The notes below the pieces were generated by a model. That model was not told the origin of the DNA and made no database searches. It worked only from the letters and a program-made list of their open reading frames with translations. This document shows positions 46,511-59,300 of a stretch of 64,000 bases of DNA, piece by piece. The DNA comes from Eremophila alpestris peregrina (taxonomy: Eukaryota; Chordata; Aves; Passeriformes; Alaudidae). The position numbers were made by a program, and so were the translations under genes. The stretch lies in the NCBI GenBank assembly GCA_009792885.1, contig WMCF01000003.1:19744477-19808476 (forward strand), given 5' to 3'. How positions within the stretch are numbered: position 1 is the stretch's first letter; every line of letters begins with the position of its first letter.

Positions 46511-49500
46511 GAAGTGAAGAACAGCTGCCCAGGAATATTGTGAGCCGTGTATTTTCAACAAGGTAACTTGTCGCACTGCTCCTGATTGCTCTCCTGTACT
46601 TCAACCCTTTTTAAAACACAGTCTCCTTTGAAAGGTAGAGGAAATAATTTTTTTCTTTACTCTAAAAATGCTCCAGTTAAAAAGCAGACAGTGCTTGTAG
46701 GAAATACAAACCTTAGAAGATGAGTTGAACACTTGTTAGTCCAAGGATTAAATTAGCTGGCCAAGAGAGAATTATCACCCTAAAAACCTCCCATTAAAAC
46801 CTGAAGGGGTACAAGTATTTTTTGCTTTATGTTTGAACATGCGGTTATTCAACTGCTGACAAATATTCACTGAACCTACTATTTAAATATTATTGCATTT
46901 TAATTGAATATTGTGTCTGTAGCATGCAATGTCGCATGCAATTTCAATGTCACTTACTAGTCCCTTCTCTCTCACTAGTGCACTTCGATTTTAGCATTTT
47001 CTGGGCTCTTAAGCATTTGTCATGTATTGATTCCCATGGAGTTCCCAATTTTTTATCCCCCACAGGGAGCCTAAACATGCTTGAAAAGGGGAATATCTTG
47101 ATTCTGAGGTCTTTTTGTTTTGGATGTATGCTAGATGCTGACTAGATATGATACTATTTCAGATTTGTTGGAATTTTAAGATTTTATGGCTTGTATCACA
47201 TAGAACCTGGTGGCACCAAGTTCAGGTAAGTGTTGTGGTGTGTGATTTACATGCTTATGACATGACAGTTTCTGGTCCAAAGGACTTGTCTGTGCTCTAC
47301 AATGAAACCCATCAATTGAATGCAACAGGGAAGCAGAGGAGTAAATTGTGACACAAACACGTCATTATATGGATTGTCTTTCTGCATCTTTTGCCAGTTC
47401 AAAATCCATTTTTTATATGGCTGAACTATTAATAGCATTCAGCCCTGTTTGGAGAAAGGAAAGTGGCTCCAATGCCTCCTTCTGTATGTGCAATAATTAA
47501 CATCACAGCAGTTAATATCCAGCAGTCTGTGGCTTGTCCCTCAAGCATGGAGAGCTCAGCACAAGCTCTTCTGAGGTAAGATGAAGGAAGCTCCTTTGCT
47601 CCTGCAATTTATCAGCTTTCACCTTAACCTAGCTTCATCCTAAAATGCAGCTCTGAGGAAACAGCTCCTCTGAGGCCATTTGGGCTCTTCTGTGCTGAGC
47701 TGTGGTTGTGCCAGCACAACTCTCTGGTCCCACAGCCTTAGTGGGAAGTGGCTGAACAGCAGGAGCATCAGTCCCTGCCCTCACTGAAGACAGCTCTAAC
47801 CCGTGGGCTGACACATCCATGACCTTTTTCTGAAAGGGACCAGGTGTGGGGGAGTGGTTTGTCCTGCATTGACAGCTGGACTCTCCCTGGACACCGGTGC
47901 CTTATCAGGGCCCATCAGCAGACTGATCAGACTGATCACAGGTGGCAGCCTTTAAGAAGTGATGTCTGAGGTTATATTTCCCTCACAGCCAGACCCTGAA
48001 CAATAAACCTGTCACTTGCAGTACCTGTTGCAACGCTGTGACAGCATGAGATTGAATTTTAGGTGTTCCAGTGCTCTATGCAACACCCCTAATTCTTCTC
48101 TTCCTATAAGGAAAGGTTTTCACAGTTCCTGTGCTGAATGACATTCTGTGTTAATCAGGAGTGGGAAATACATCTCACCTGTACATATATAGAGAAGTTT
48201 CTTCAAAAAACTATTTGAGTCATTAAGGATGCATTACATGGAGCAGGAGCTCCACACACCTTTTCCACTTCTGTGGGTACTTTACCAGCAGAAAGAATGA
48301 TTCTAAAAATCTATTTAAAATTAACAAAAAGAATCATTAAGCAGAGTAGGATTTTTAAAAATGCACTTTCAAGCTGGGAAACCACCTCATTTAGTATAAT
48401 GAGTGAACAGATTCTTGGGCCCTGAAGAGTAGCAAATTGAAACAAAATGGCTCCAGCACTGACTTGCATAATGATGGACTGAGCACGTGTCCTGACATGT
48501 AATGATCCCATATTTCCCACGGGGCTTCAGAAAACAGTGCTTATTGTGACAGTACCTCTGGCCAGGATACTGTTTCCATGAGGAAGAGGAAAAGAGCTGG
48601 TAACAGTTTGGATGGGGAGTAGCAGAGGAGGAGGAGAAAAGTTAGCAAAGTTTGATGTCACAGGCATTAGAGAGAGCAGTGATAATACTCACAGAAGTAG
48701 AGTGGGAGGCAGGAAAAGGGGAAGGACTCAGGGGACATCACAGCCATTTAGCTGGTGCAGTTGAAAGATGCTTCCAAGGCAGGCACAGTTAACTGGGTTA
48801 AGAAGGAATGAGCAGTTCTTGGTGGGATAACTAACCCTCACATAATCCCTTGCCAGTCCTAAAAACTTCTTTCCATCTCCTTTTTCCAATGCAGCTCAAA
48901 AATGTTTTGAGACAGAAGGAACAAGCCCACCAAACACTAACTGATAGCAGCAGTGCATCCAGCAGGTGCATGTACTTGCACCTGCCTCACACTCTTCTGC
49001 CTCATGCTCTTCTACATTTCCTGCGTGGTGAAGGTTTCCTTAAGTGAAAGTGGCCTTCCTTAAGTGGAAGGCCAGTTTCATCCTTAGCCTCTCTACTGAG
49101 TAATGTGGTGCAGATGTTATCTCCTGAGAACTGAACTGGATCTTTCAACAGCTATTTCATGTTTTCCATGCTAGAAATTACTGGGCAGCTATGAAATGTA
49201 AATGAAGCAGTGGATCTCAGCTGATGGATGCTAGGATTTTCCTGTGCCACTCACAAAGTCCTTGGAGGTCTTGCTCCATTTGTAAATTCCAACTGCTATT
49301 TAGTCTGTTCTGGCTAAGTAGGTTTAATGGGTCACTGTGCTGAATATTGCCCTGCAGCAAAATCACTTGTCCACTTTGCAGGTACAGTCTAGAGAGTGGA
49401 AGATCCTTAATTAATGACCCACCTTGCGATGGAGGCAGGGGGATTGCTTTCTCCAGAGTGTCAGCTAGTCCAAATGTGGTCACAGCATAGGTAATTTAAA

Positions 49501-50757
49501 GCTAGATTATTACCCTTTACAGTGACATCAGAAAAAGTCTAACTGTCCTTATCTGTGCTAGCTAAGAATTCAGGAAAAGCCTGGAACTGATGTAGCAACT
49601 GCATGCATACTCTTCAATGCTTCGTGGTCCCAGTGGAATGAGGCAGTGCACTGCCTGTTCTGCATGCAGCCTGCTGCTGCCTGATCTGTCATCCATTCCC
49701 TTTCATCTGTGATTGTGCATGGGAAGCAGGGAGGCTCTTTGCTCCTCTGTCTATGGCTTCTGTCTTTTTTTTTTATTATTGCATACTGTCAAAATGTTGT
49801 CTCTCCCGACACTTCCCTTTTGCCTGTGTCCCTTTGGAATTTGTGCTGAAAGATGAAAGCAAACCCATCTTTCTTGGCTACTAAAAAAGCAGAAGGTTTA
49901 TTCTGACATGTGCACAGCCCATGGAGACACAGAGATCACACTGGGGATGAAGAGGTGAATATTTAGGCAGAGAGAAGCCATCTGTTTCTCTGGCTGAGTA
50001 TAGCCTAAATTCTTGTGGGCTCTGGGAGGTTTACTTCCTGAAAGAACACCTATCATCTTGCTTATCTAAGCCTCCAGCCACTTGAATGTATCTGTGACCC
50101 AGTCTAGCACATTATTACTAGGCAACACATCAGCCTCAGCCATAGATAAGGACACATAAATCTGTGTTTCATACTCCTGCAAATCTCCACTGACCACAAG
50201 ACTGTCCTGCCTGCTAGCTAATCTTTCCTGGGAAGGTCGGCACACACAAATGTCAGTCCCTGTATTTTCACTTTGTGCACCATTTAGAGTCAGCTCTTTC
50301 TTTCCAGAGTCTCATTTCCATGGTAGAGACTCCTTCAAAATCACTCAAAGAGGAGGAGAGGCTTTGGGAGCAGGCTGATGTTGGCATTTGGTGTGAGGGT
50401 CCCTGGAAGGATCAACAGGCACTTTAGCTACCCGAGGGTGATGCTGGGAACTGCAAGGGAAACTGTGGTCTCATGAAATGTTGGTCTTGGCACATCAGCA
50501 AGATTTAGAGTGGAGAGTTGTCTTTACCTCTGATCTGAAATAGGGTTTGTGTGTCTTCTCACATGTGTCACCATCCCTGCCACCCTGAGAAATAGCTGTG
50601 TCGATGAAGAACTTGTTAAGAAATACAATTTCTAATGTGACCTTTGAAATCTGGCCATGCTCCCTTGCTCTTTTTCTTTTTTTCTTTTGATTGTTTTCTA
50701 CCTTTTTTATGTATTTACTGTTTTGAAAACTTTTCCCTTCATGTTTGAATACATCAG
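46511..50757. other. Non-coding stretch with exon-like sites
   Basis: No gene is recognised. Two short intervals have splice-like borders. One is 47163-47225 (63 bp, ATTTCAG before, GTAAGTGT after, open). The other is 48895-48965 (71 bp, strong pyrimidine tract and GCAG before, weak GTGCAT donor). Also present are a repeated GCATGCAAT at 46922-46942, purine-rich DNA at about 48577-48740 and a duplicated or inverted motif at 49036-49075. Confidence 0.5.
49036..49075. repeat. 20-bp imperfect tandem repeat forming a hairpin
   Basis: TTCCTTAAGTGAAAGTGGCC (49036-49055) is followed by a diverged second copy TTCCTTAAGTGGAAGGCCAG (49056-49075). The arrangement creates a perfect 9-bp inverted repeat TGGCCTTCC (49051-49059) / GGAAGGCCA (49066-49074) with a 6-nt loop. 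Confidence 0.8.
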
Positions 50758-51373
50758 AGAAACACAGAATCATTTAGGTTGGAAAAGACCTCTGACATCA
50801 TCAAGTCCCACCTTTGGCTGATCACCACCTTGTCAACTAGACCATGGCACTAAGTGCCCTGTTGTGTTGTTCCTTGTACACTTCCAAGGATGGTGACTCC
50901 ACCACCTTCATGAGCAGTTCATTTCAATGTTTAACAGCCCTTTCCATGAAGAAATCCCTCCCAGTGTCTGGCCTGAATCTCCCCTGGCACAGTTGGTTAT
51001 GGTCCTGCTGGCCACAGTACTGCTGATACAGGCCAGGATGCCACTGGTCTTCTTGGCCACCTGGGCACTGCTGGATCATGTCCAGCTGCTGTCAGCCAGC
51101 ACCCCCAGGTCCTTTTCTGCTGGGCACCTTTACAGCCACTCCTCCCCCAGCCTGTAGTGCTGTATGGGGTTGTTGTGATCCAAATGCAGGACCCAGCACT
51201 TCACCTTGTTGAACCTCATACAGCTGGCCTCAGCCCATCAATCCAGGCTTTCCAGGTCCCTCTGCAGAGCCTTCCTGCCCTCCAAGCAGATAAACACTCC
51301 TGCCCAACTCGGTGTCATCCATAAATTTCCTGGAGGTGGGCCTGATGCCCTCATCCAGATATTAAGGCTGGGG
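50758..51373 (-). repeat. CR1 LINE, antisense, with internal deletion (copy 3)
   Basis: The plus strand is the reverse complement of a CR1 3' region. It starts at ACAGAATCATTTAGGTTGGA (about 50764), then ATCACCACCTTGTCAACTAG (about 50821) and GATGGTGACTCCACCACCTT (about 50890). After these 3' UTR blocks it jumps near 50995-51005 into the RT-coding region: CTGCTGATACAGGCCAGGAT (about 51020), CACCCCCAGGTCCTTTTCTG and CTTGTTGAACCTCATACAGC (about 51206). From the usual layout of this CR1 group, a few hundred bases between the two blocks are missing, so the copy is 5'-truncated and internally deleted. No open RT frame remains. Confidence 0.92.
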
Positions 51374-54300
51374 GCTGCAATGGAAGGGACTGAACTACAG
51401 TTAGTGCCACACTGACATTGCAAAGTATCTGCATGTGGCAGGGATAATTGTATCTCTCCAGCACTCATCTACTACCAGGAACTTTGGTATTGGAGAGGGA
51501 TTTGTAACTGACTTCAAATTTAAGGATTGCCAAAACTCTATTCAGCATTCCTCGTGCTTCCCCATCCAAAGCACCATTCTTAATTTGGTTGGATCCTGAG
51601 GTCTTCTTAGATGCTCTGGTCACTTTTCAAAAACAGCTGAGCTGTTGAAACCTGGTGCTCTGGTTGGATTTCAGCAAATGTGGTTATGACAGTGTGCATC
51701 TCTCTGCAGTTTCAACTGGATTATCTTATGTTTGTTTCCTTCCTAAATATTTGTTATAATGGTGTTATGTTTATTCTATCACATATCAGAGACCACTGGA
51801 ATTTAGCGTTTATAAACTATAAATTGCCTTTTATTTTTTTTTTAATCAAATACTGACTGTCATTTTAGTGCCTTAGAAGGCCATTGAATTTGTGCTGTTT
51901 TTTTGGAGGCTTTTGTAGTTAGTAATTTCAGTACTGTTACTATAAGCTACAGAATGTACAGATGTCCCCAAGGTTTGCTGCAGCATTAGGCACAGTAAAC
52001 CAGCTCTGTTATGTACCATCCCACCATACATGTCCCAGCAGTTCAGCTGCAATGCCAAGTGTTGGCACCTCACAGTGTGATCCCAGCCCTGACAGTGACC
52101 TCCTGCAAAAGGCATTGCTGGCAGCCAAATAGCAGGGCAGGAGAGGAGGAGTGGATCGTGTGAATACAGACTAATAGTAACTGATAAACAGAGAATGGAA
52201 ACTTCCTGAGCTTAGATGAAGGAGTGATCAGTTTAGGAGTTTTTCCTTTTCCCTTGACAGGTGTAGGATTTCACTTATTCTGCAGTCACCGTCCTGGCTC
52301 CCTTTTAAAGACAGTGAGATATTCTGGTTAATATCCTTGCTATATGTGAAATTGAAGGTTTATCACTGTCCTTGAAAATAAGAATTAATGCAGTTCCTTC
52401 TATAGTGCCAATTAAATACCCCATTTAATTCTGTGAGCCAGCTGGAGATGTTTGTGACTGAGACTTTAGATGTACTCATCTTAATCTGAGTTGCTGGTGG
52501 TGTTTTCCCTCTCCCTGGTGCCTTACATCCAGGACAGCTGCTTCTGAGGACATTAGCACTCTCTAATCCCCTGTGTTCACAGCCTCTTTGTTCAACCCCT
52601 GTCACTGATCTCAGATGGAAAAACTGTATTTAGTTGTCTAAATATGAAACCCTAAATGAACCCTAATATTGTCTAAATAGGGTGGTCTCATCCTTACATA
52701 TGAAAGTGAACAATTAAGAATTGGTTTAAAACTGCCCAACTGAACAGAAACTTTATGCTGGTTGTTAGACTATTATAGTTCCTTCTAGCAAATCTAGAGG
52801 TAGCAGGGATGAAGTTGTTTGTTAGTCAGAATTTCTAGATGTTGTCTAATGCTTCTTGTAAAGCTTTCTGGTCCCCAGAAATTTTCTGAAGCAATTGCTG
52901 TTCTGGGTACTGCCCTTTACCAGCATTGCCTGTCTTGTTGAGCTTTTAGGAAGTCTTTGGCTAGTGATAGGGTGGGAAGAGTTACTGCTGTATGGATTTT
53001 TCCATTTAATGCCATTAAAATTCCCTTTTTTTTTTGGCTGCTGCAGCATCTTTCCTGCTTCTTGCTACATGTAAGGCAAGCAAAGGCTAGTGTTCAGGCT
53101 GAATTCAAACTGACTCATGATCCAGTCCATCTGTGTCAACCAAACCAGAATAGCTTCTTGTATGTGTATTCTTATCCTATAGGAAGTAATTTGATTGATT
53201 TCACTTTCCTGTGAAAGGATTACTGGATTTATGTTACCTTACTCTACTTTTCCCACTGATAACCACCACCCCCAAAGCAGAACTTGATAGTTTCTGAATC
53301 GCTGCCCAAACCACAGTACCTTGTGGGTCTCTAATACCATATGCTTATGAATTGTGAAGCTTTGCAATGACCCAATGATAAATTAGCAAATGGGGATGAT
53401 TTTTTAAATTCCTTTCTTTCTCAGTTAATCTCTGTTTAAAACTTAGTGAGCCTATTCTGACTGTACTTTGAAAAGCTTTGTAGACTTAGCCAAGTGTTAC
53501 TGTATTCAGAAGTACTGGTATAAATACAGCTGGTTCCTTAAGCAATGGGATTTTCATCTGGCTGTTTGCTCTTTTTCAAAGCTCCAAGGTTAGCCATAGC
53601 TGTGAGTGTAGAAGCCTGGTCAGTCATGCTTTCTGAAGAACCCATTCCTAAGCATCTGCACAGAACCAAATGCCCTTTACTTAGTACTTTGTGTAGCAAT
53701 AGAGGAAATTAATAAAAGGAAAGCGAGTCTTGCGTGTTCTCTGGCAGTCCATTCAGTCAGTGTAACCTGTGCTGTCAACATTGTGGAGCAGGAGAGGTTT
53801 GCTCTCTCTAATCACTTCACTAGTGTCCAGAACTTCACTTTTCTCTTAGACTTGACTCACTGGAGTACTTGTCAGCTGGCCTAGCTCACTTGTCATGTTA
53901 TCTGTTGTGTCTCTTCAACTACTCTGTCTCCCTTGCATGAATGATAACTCTTTAATTGGGTTGTTATGGGAGGATGGACTTGGCTGCAGGTGTCTATTAG
54001 AAGTATCATCATCCATTCTTGAAATGAGCAGCGCATTGCCTTATTTCCCAAGAGCTCATCTAGCCCCAGCTAGCTTTTCCAGTGAGACTTCTTTTTTTAA
54101 TGAAGAAAACTTGCTTTTATTTTATTTTTTTTCCCCCAGAGAGACCTGATATTAAGATATTCAGCTGTCTGTCTCAGTTCCTAGCATGTAATTTGTCAGG
54201 AAGTGAGTTTCCATTAAATTCTTGATAATTAGCATACTTGGACTTTGATAGACATTTTCCCTTTTTGTAACAACTTTTTTTTTTTAGCTCATTATCTGCA

Positions 54301-57300
54301 TGCAAGATCAGTCAGCTAAATTCCTGTCTGTCAGACATCTCTATCTTTGCTCATTTTTAACAAGTTTGAGGTTCATAAGTATTGCAGTGAGTTACTGCAC
54401 CGAATCTCAGATTTTACATGGATCACAGTTGAAATGAGCTGGAAAAACTCTGCCTAGAACATGGCAAAAGAACATTAAATGCTTTCTCCTTCCATGCCAC
54501 TGTTTTGAAATTACACTTTTCCCTGTTTCTTTTAATGCTAAAAAAGGGAGCTTCAGGTTAGGTCAGCAGTGGGATAATATCTGAAAAGCCCTAATCCTTT
54601 AAAACAGGGTATTTAGTACTCAGTGCCCCCTTTGGAAGTGACTGACAGGACTTGAGAGAACTCTCTATGTATGTTATGCTTAGTTCTAGCACGGCTTATT
54701 GAGGCTATCACAGGCACTAGATTCAACTAATTTTTTTATTATCACAATGCATTCTTCGACTAAATTGAGTTTTCCATTGCTATTGCAGCTGCTTTTTCAA
54801 AAGAACTGGTTATAGATGCGCAGCCTCTTTTTTTTTTTCCCCTGAACATACTGCTTAAAAAACACATGGACATGGCTGTATTAACATAAAAATCTCTTCT
54901 TGCTCAGTTACTCATCCACTGGCCCTTCCTCCTGTGGGTGGCTGTTGTAAAAGGGCTCTTGGAAGTGCAAACAGTGCTGCTAGTTCTCAACTAGTTCTGT
55001 CCAACAGCTTGTCAAGGTGTCAGAGGAGAAGACTTCTGCAGCAAAAATCCAAGCCCTTACCCTGCATGACATCCATGGCAACGTTCAGTAATTTTTGCCC
55101 CTGGGTAATGGTAAAGTAAATTACATATTAAAAATGAGGTAGGGAAAGTAGCAAAGAAGTAGTTAATCCCACTAAGCCATGGGCTAGAAAGAGCTTTTGG
55201 CCATGAGTGTGGAGTGGACAGATCCCAGCTGGCCACAGCAGACCATCCAGTCACATGAACTTCAGCAGGGTGCTCAGTAGCTCTGGGTTCTCCTTGGGAT
55301 AATATCACTGTCCAGGAGCAGAGAGAGGAGGAGAGAATGCTCAAAGGGGGCAGACTGCATAGCCCACGTGACAATTCCTGAAAGGAGATTAAGGGAGAAG
55401 TAAAAATTGTCATGGCTCTGCATAAATACATTCCTCTCTGAAGAAGCATGGAGGCTCTGGGACACTCGCACAAGCAAGGCAGGAAACAATCAGAAAATGA
55501 CATGAAAAGCTCTTCTCACATTCTTCTAATCAGTCCTCACTGTGCATGTCTGCTGTTTTAGTGAACTTTGTGTCAGGTACTGTGTAGCTCTGACTTTAAA
55601 TCCAGGGCAGACAGGGAAATGGCATTTAGAAAGAGAGCCTTCCTGGCCTGTGTTACATCCCTCCAGTCTGGAGTGCAGATGGAAGCATGAGCCAGTTCTT
55701 TGGACTTTCCTGGCCCCAAGCAGCATGGCTGTCAGTGGGCCTCAGGTCCCCTATTTGCAACTGATTTGAATCTTGTGCACTTCAAAGGTACTGTCTGCAA
55801 AAGATAATGATGAATGTTATGCATCAGCCTGTGGCTTCTGGCAGTCTGACTTTAAAAGAGGTAGAACAAACTTTGAAAATAATACCAGCGGGTTTTCGTT
55901 CTTGTCACTCTTTCCTATACCTGAACCTTGCTCTTACTTCTCTAGTTAGTGTTGAGAGAAAGCAAGCATATGGAAATCAATGCAGAAATTGAATATAAGC
56001 TAAAGACCAGTGAGTCACACCATGACCTGACCATAATTTTGGGACACCAGCTTCTTCGGGAGCCTTCATTCTGTGTGGGCTACTTGGACAACAGGGCAAG
56101 GAGGAGAATGCAGGTTAATAGGGCTTGAGTGTTTGCTGTTGAATTATCTCTTCAGATGCAGGATGGTGGGTGAGGCTGTCAGACTTCCCATTCAGGTAGC
56201 TGAGTCACCTAAAAGCCACATGGCTGAAAGGTTAGCCAAGGATAAAGAGCAAGCTGCTTTCCCCACGGAGGTGGCTGCAGGCCACCATACACAGGCATGA
56301 GGTTGCAGGCAGCTTGTCTGTGTGGTGCTGAGGGAGCTGCCTCACAGCTGCCAGCTGATCAAAGTCAGCACTCCTCCCTGCTCTCCTTCAGAAGGGGACC
56401 CTGTCCTCATTTCTGAGCTGCTGCAAGCAAATGGCTGCTTTTAATAGAGAGTGCACAGAAGATGGTTGTAGGCAATTGAATTAGGGTTGCGTTATTAGTC
56501 CATCTGTGCAATATGCTCTGTTTATTGACAATCTGGTTAGAGTGGCTGCAGCCTGTTAAAGTGTTTCCTATTGTTGAATTTTGGGAGTTGTCCACCTGTT
56601 AAGAAGCAGTGCATGAGGAAGGGCTATCTTTAGACTGAAAAGGGACTTCCTAAGAACTATCTGCACTATTTTTCTGGCCTTCTGGGAGGGGGAAGAATTG
56701 CATGTGAAAGCTCATCAGATAGCAGGATTTGCTCTGTAGTTCATTGTGATGTGCACGTTCCCACTCCATCCGCTTGCGGCAAGGGGCAGCTGCTGGCGTG
56801 TGAGATTGGATGCAGGGCTTCAGGAAGAGCTCTCTTGCTTACATTTCTAAAGGTTGCCTGATAAGGTCTGATCTATGGCAACCATAAAACAAAGTCATTT
56901 TCTTAATGTCATTGGGTCCATGAGGTATCTTTGTGAATGAAATGTATGCATCAGAAGGAGAAAGCACATACTGAGCTGTTGGTTCAGGAAAGTGTGGCTT
57001 TTGACTTTTGCAGCGGGTTTTGTGTGTGTGTCAAGATTTTGCCTGTAACAGAAGCCTCACTGTGGTATTTGAAATGGAAAGCTTATCTCTAAGGCTGGTC
57101 ACTAAGAAAGTAGGGGACCAATACAGCAACTGCTTATGTAACAAGTACATTGCTTTTTGAAGATAGCAGGTGCGCACTGTTGCCTGGGGAATAGAAAAAT
57201 GGTCAGAATCGTAACTCTTTACAAAAACCATCAGGCTTTTGACTTTGCTGCAAGCCCTTATTTCAGAGCTTGGCTGTCACTGCACTCCCCTTCTGCTTGC

Positions 57301-58700
57301 CAGCCTCACATGTTTATTCTTGTATACCAGAGCTATCCATAGTGGTCCAGTCATGGCTTGTAAATAAATAATTTTGGTAGGTCTTTTTTCAGTATTGTGT
57401 CCCTATAAGTGAGCTCAATTGCTGCACTTTACGAGACAACACAAAATGTCTTTGGTATCTGTATCTGCTTATACGTTCATAGTGAAAACCCCTGCAGAAA
57501 AGCAGCAGTGATGACTAAAGAGGGTGTGGGAGTGACTCAGGAGAACAGACATTGAAAAGCTTACATAGGTGTACCTTGACTACAAGGCAATTTATAAGAC
57601 ATGCTGTAACTGTATTTAGAGTTTGAAAGTAACAGGAATATGGATAATTGTTTAGGGTGCTCTCATGGGGATTCAATTCATGGGGAAGCAAAGGATCAGG
57701 TATCAGAATTATTTATGATAAGATTCTTCACTCTGAATAAAAAGAGCCTCTGTCACTTTCTCTGTACAGAGGACAAAGTAGTCTTAATCTATGAAATAGT
57801 ACTGCATAACACAAGAGATGCATTTAAACATTTTAAAATAAATACTGTTTTTGAAATTACGTTAAGAAGCAACTTCAATATCTAGGCATCCAAGCTACAA
57901 AGGACAGCTCTTGAGCTTACAAGGGTTTTTATTCTGGCTAATTATTTTTTAAATAATCAGAAGGAGCCAAGCAACAAGCTCTTACTGAAACACAGTACTC
58001 AACTTGGAAAATTTTAAGCAGTTTTGTTAGTACCAGTGTGAAGGTTGATGTAAACCTGGGACAGCTTATCTTCAGTTACCTGAAGCAACACAGTATGAAA
58101 AGAGGAGAAGAGTAATAGTGCATAAGAATGTGCTGTTCTTCAGAGCATTAGCTTTACTGTAGAGTGTCAGTCCTGCACAGGAGCATCTCTTCACAGAGAG
58201 CTGTGAGACTGCAAAAGTCAGTCCACATGGAAATGAGCAACACAGTTCAGAGGCATTCTGCAGTTACAGAGATCAAACCTTGAAAAGCCAACGATCACAT
58301 AACATGTCTGCATTGTGTATTCATTCTCTTCATCTGGAAGAAGGAAAAGTTTAATAACTGAAAGCTAGACTAGGGAATCCAATCCATCCAGATACTACAG
58401 AGGGAGAAGACTCTGGAATATCAATGCACTTTGAAATCAGTATCCTGGTAGACCCTGGTGTATTTGTGATGATTTGCAAGTAACCTGACAGTGCATGAAA
58501 TAATTGTCTTTGTAGATATAAAAAAACATTGACATCAACTTTGAAATTTAAATGAAAGAAACAAAGTAAAGTTCTTTTAGATGCATAACCTTGGTGCATT
58601 GACTTACCTTTTCTTTATAATAGGTTAATTACTTGAACAGGTATTAGTTAAATAGATTTCTGGTTTATTAAGAAACAGAAGCAACCATGTAAGGATCCAT
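51374..58700. other. Non-coding stretch, nothing recognised
   Basis: About 7.3 kb of unique-looking DNA. The 148-codon minus frame at 55057-55503 has a few leucine/serine-rich stretches but no family resemblance. A small CpG patch (four within about 50 bp) lies at about 56755-56805. T-rich tracts occur at about 53026-53036, 54276-54285 and 54828-54841. No transposon was recognised. Confidence 0.5.
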
Positions 58701-59300
58701 GTTCTTGAACAGTTACAGCATATTGCTTCCCACCCTGATATAAATACAAGCTAAATCAAAGTGATTTAATTGCCTGACAGTAAATAATTGTTATTCAGGG
58801 AATGCTTTGTTTGGCCTGTCCTGTTGCCACTGTGAAATGCCAATCACAAAGCAAATAGCACTATAGTCTCATTTGTTTGTGTGCTGTGTGTGGTGCACAC
58901 AGCAACAGCTTTGGTAATCTGTTAGGAAGCTGCACTGGTGTCCAGTGTCTTCAGTGCTATTTCTTTGTAACAGAGAGTTGGTTTTGAGCAGAAACTTTCA
59001 TTGAACCATTCTGTCCTTTTCAGTATCTTGGGTTTGCTGTTGTGTGGCATCTGCAGATTAGTAGGAATTTATTCAATATTAATAGGTTTATTTTATCAAT
59101 TTAGGTGCTTATTAAAGAAAGTTCCCTAGTATATGATAAAATTTTTATTCAAAGCTATGAAAATGTGGTAGAATGTGATGATCCTTCTTGTGCATTTGAT
59201 ACAAAAGCATTTTACATTTCCAACAAAGACCAGTGCTGCCCTAATTACAGACTGTTACACTCTAAATAATAGAATCTAATCTTGTCTCGTCTCAATATCA
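58701..59300. other. AT-rich CNE-like block
   Basis: Low-redundancy, AT-rich sequence with many short conserved-looking words, for example GACAGTAAATAATTGTTATT (about 58778) and ATGCCAATCACAAAGCAAAT (about 58838). It contains one hairpin (58882-58904). No coding frame is credible across it. It has the texture of vertebrate conserved non-coding DNA, but that is an impression only. Confidence 0.2.
58882..58904. repeat. 9-bp hairpin
   Basis: TGCTGTGTG (58882-58890), loop TGGTG, CACACAGCA (58896-58904). Confidence 0.8.

Noticed and set aside
55057..55503. 148-codon minus-strand open frame as a gene
   Set aside because: Low-complexity leucine/serine composition, no domain, no splice or promoter context, and an overlapping shadow frame at 55274-55489.
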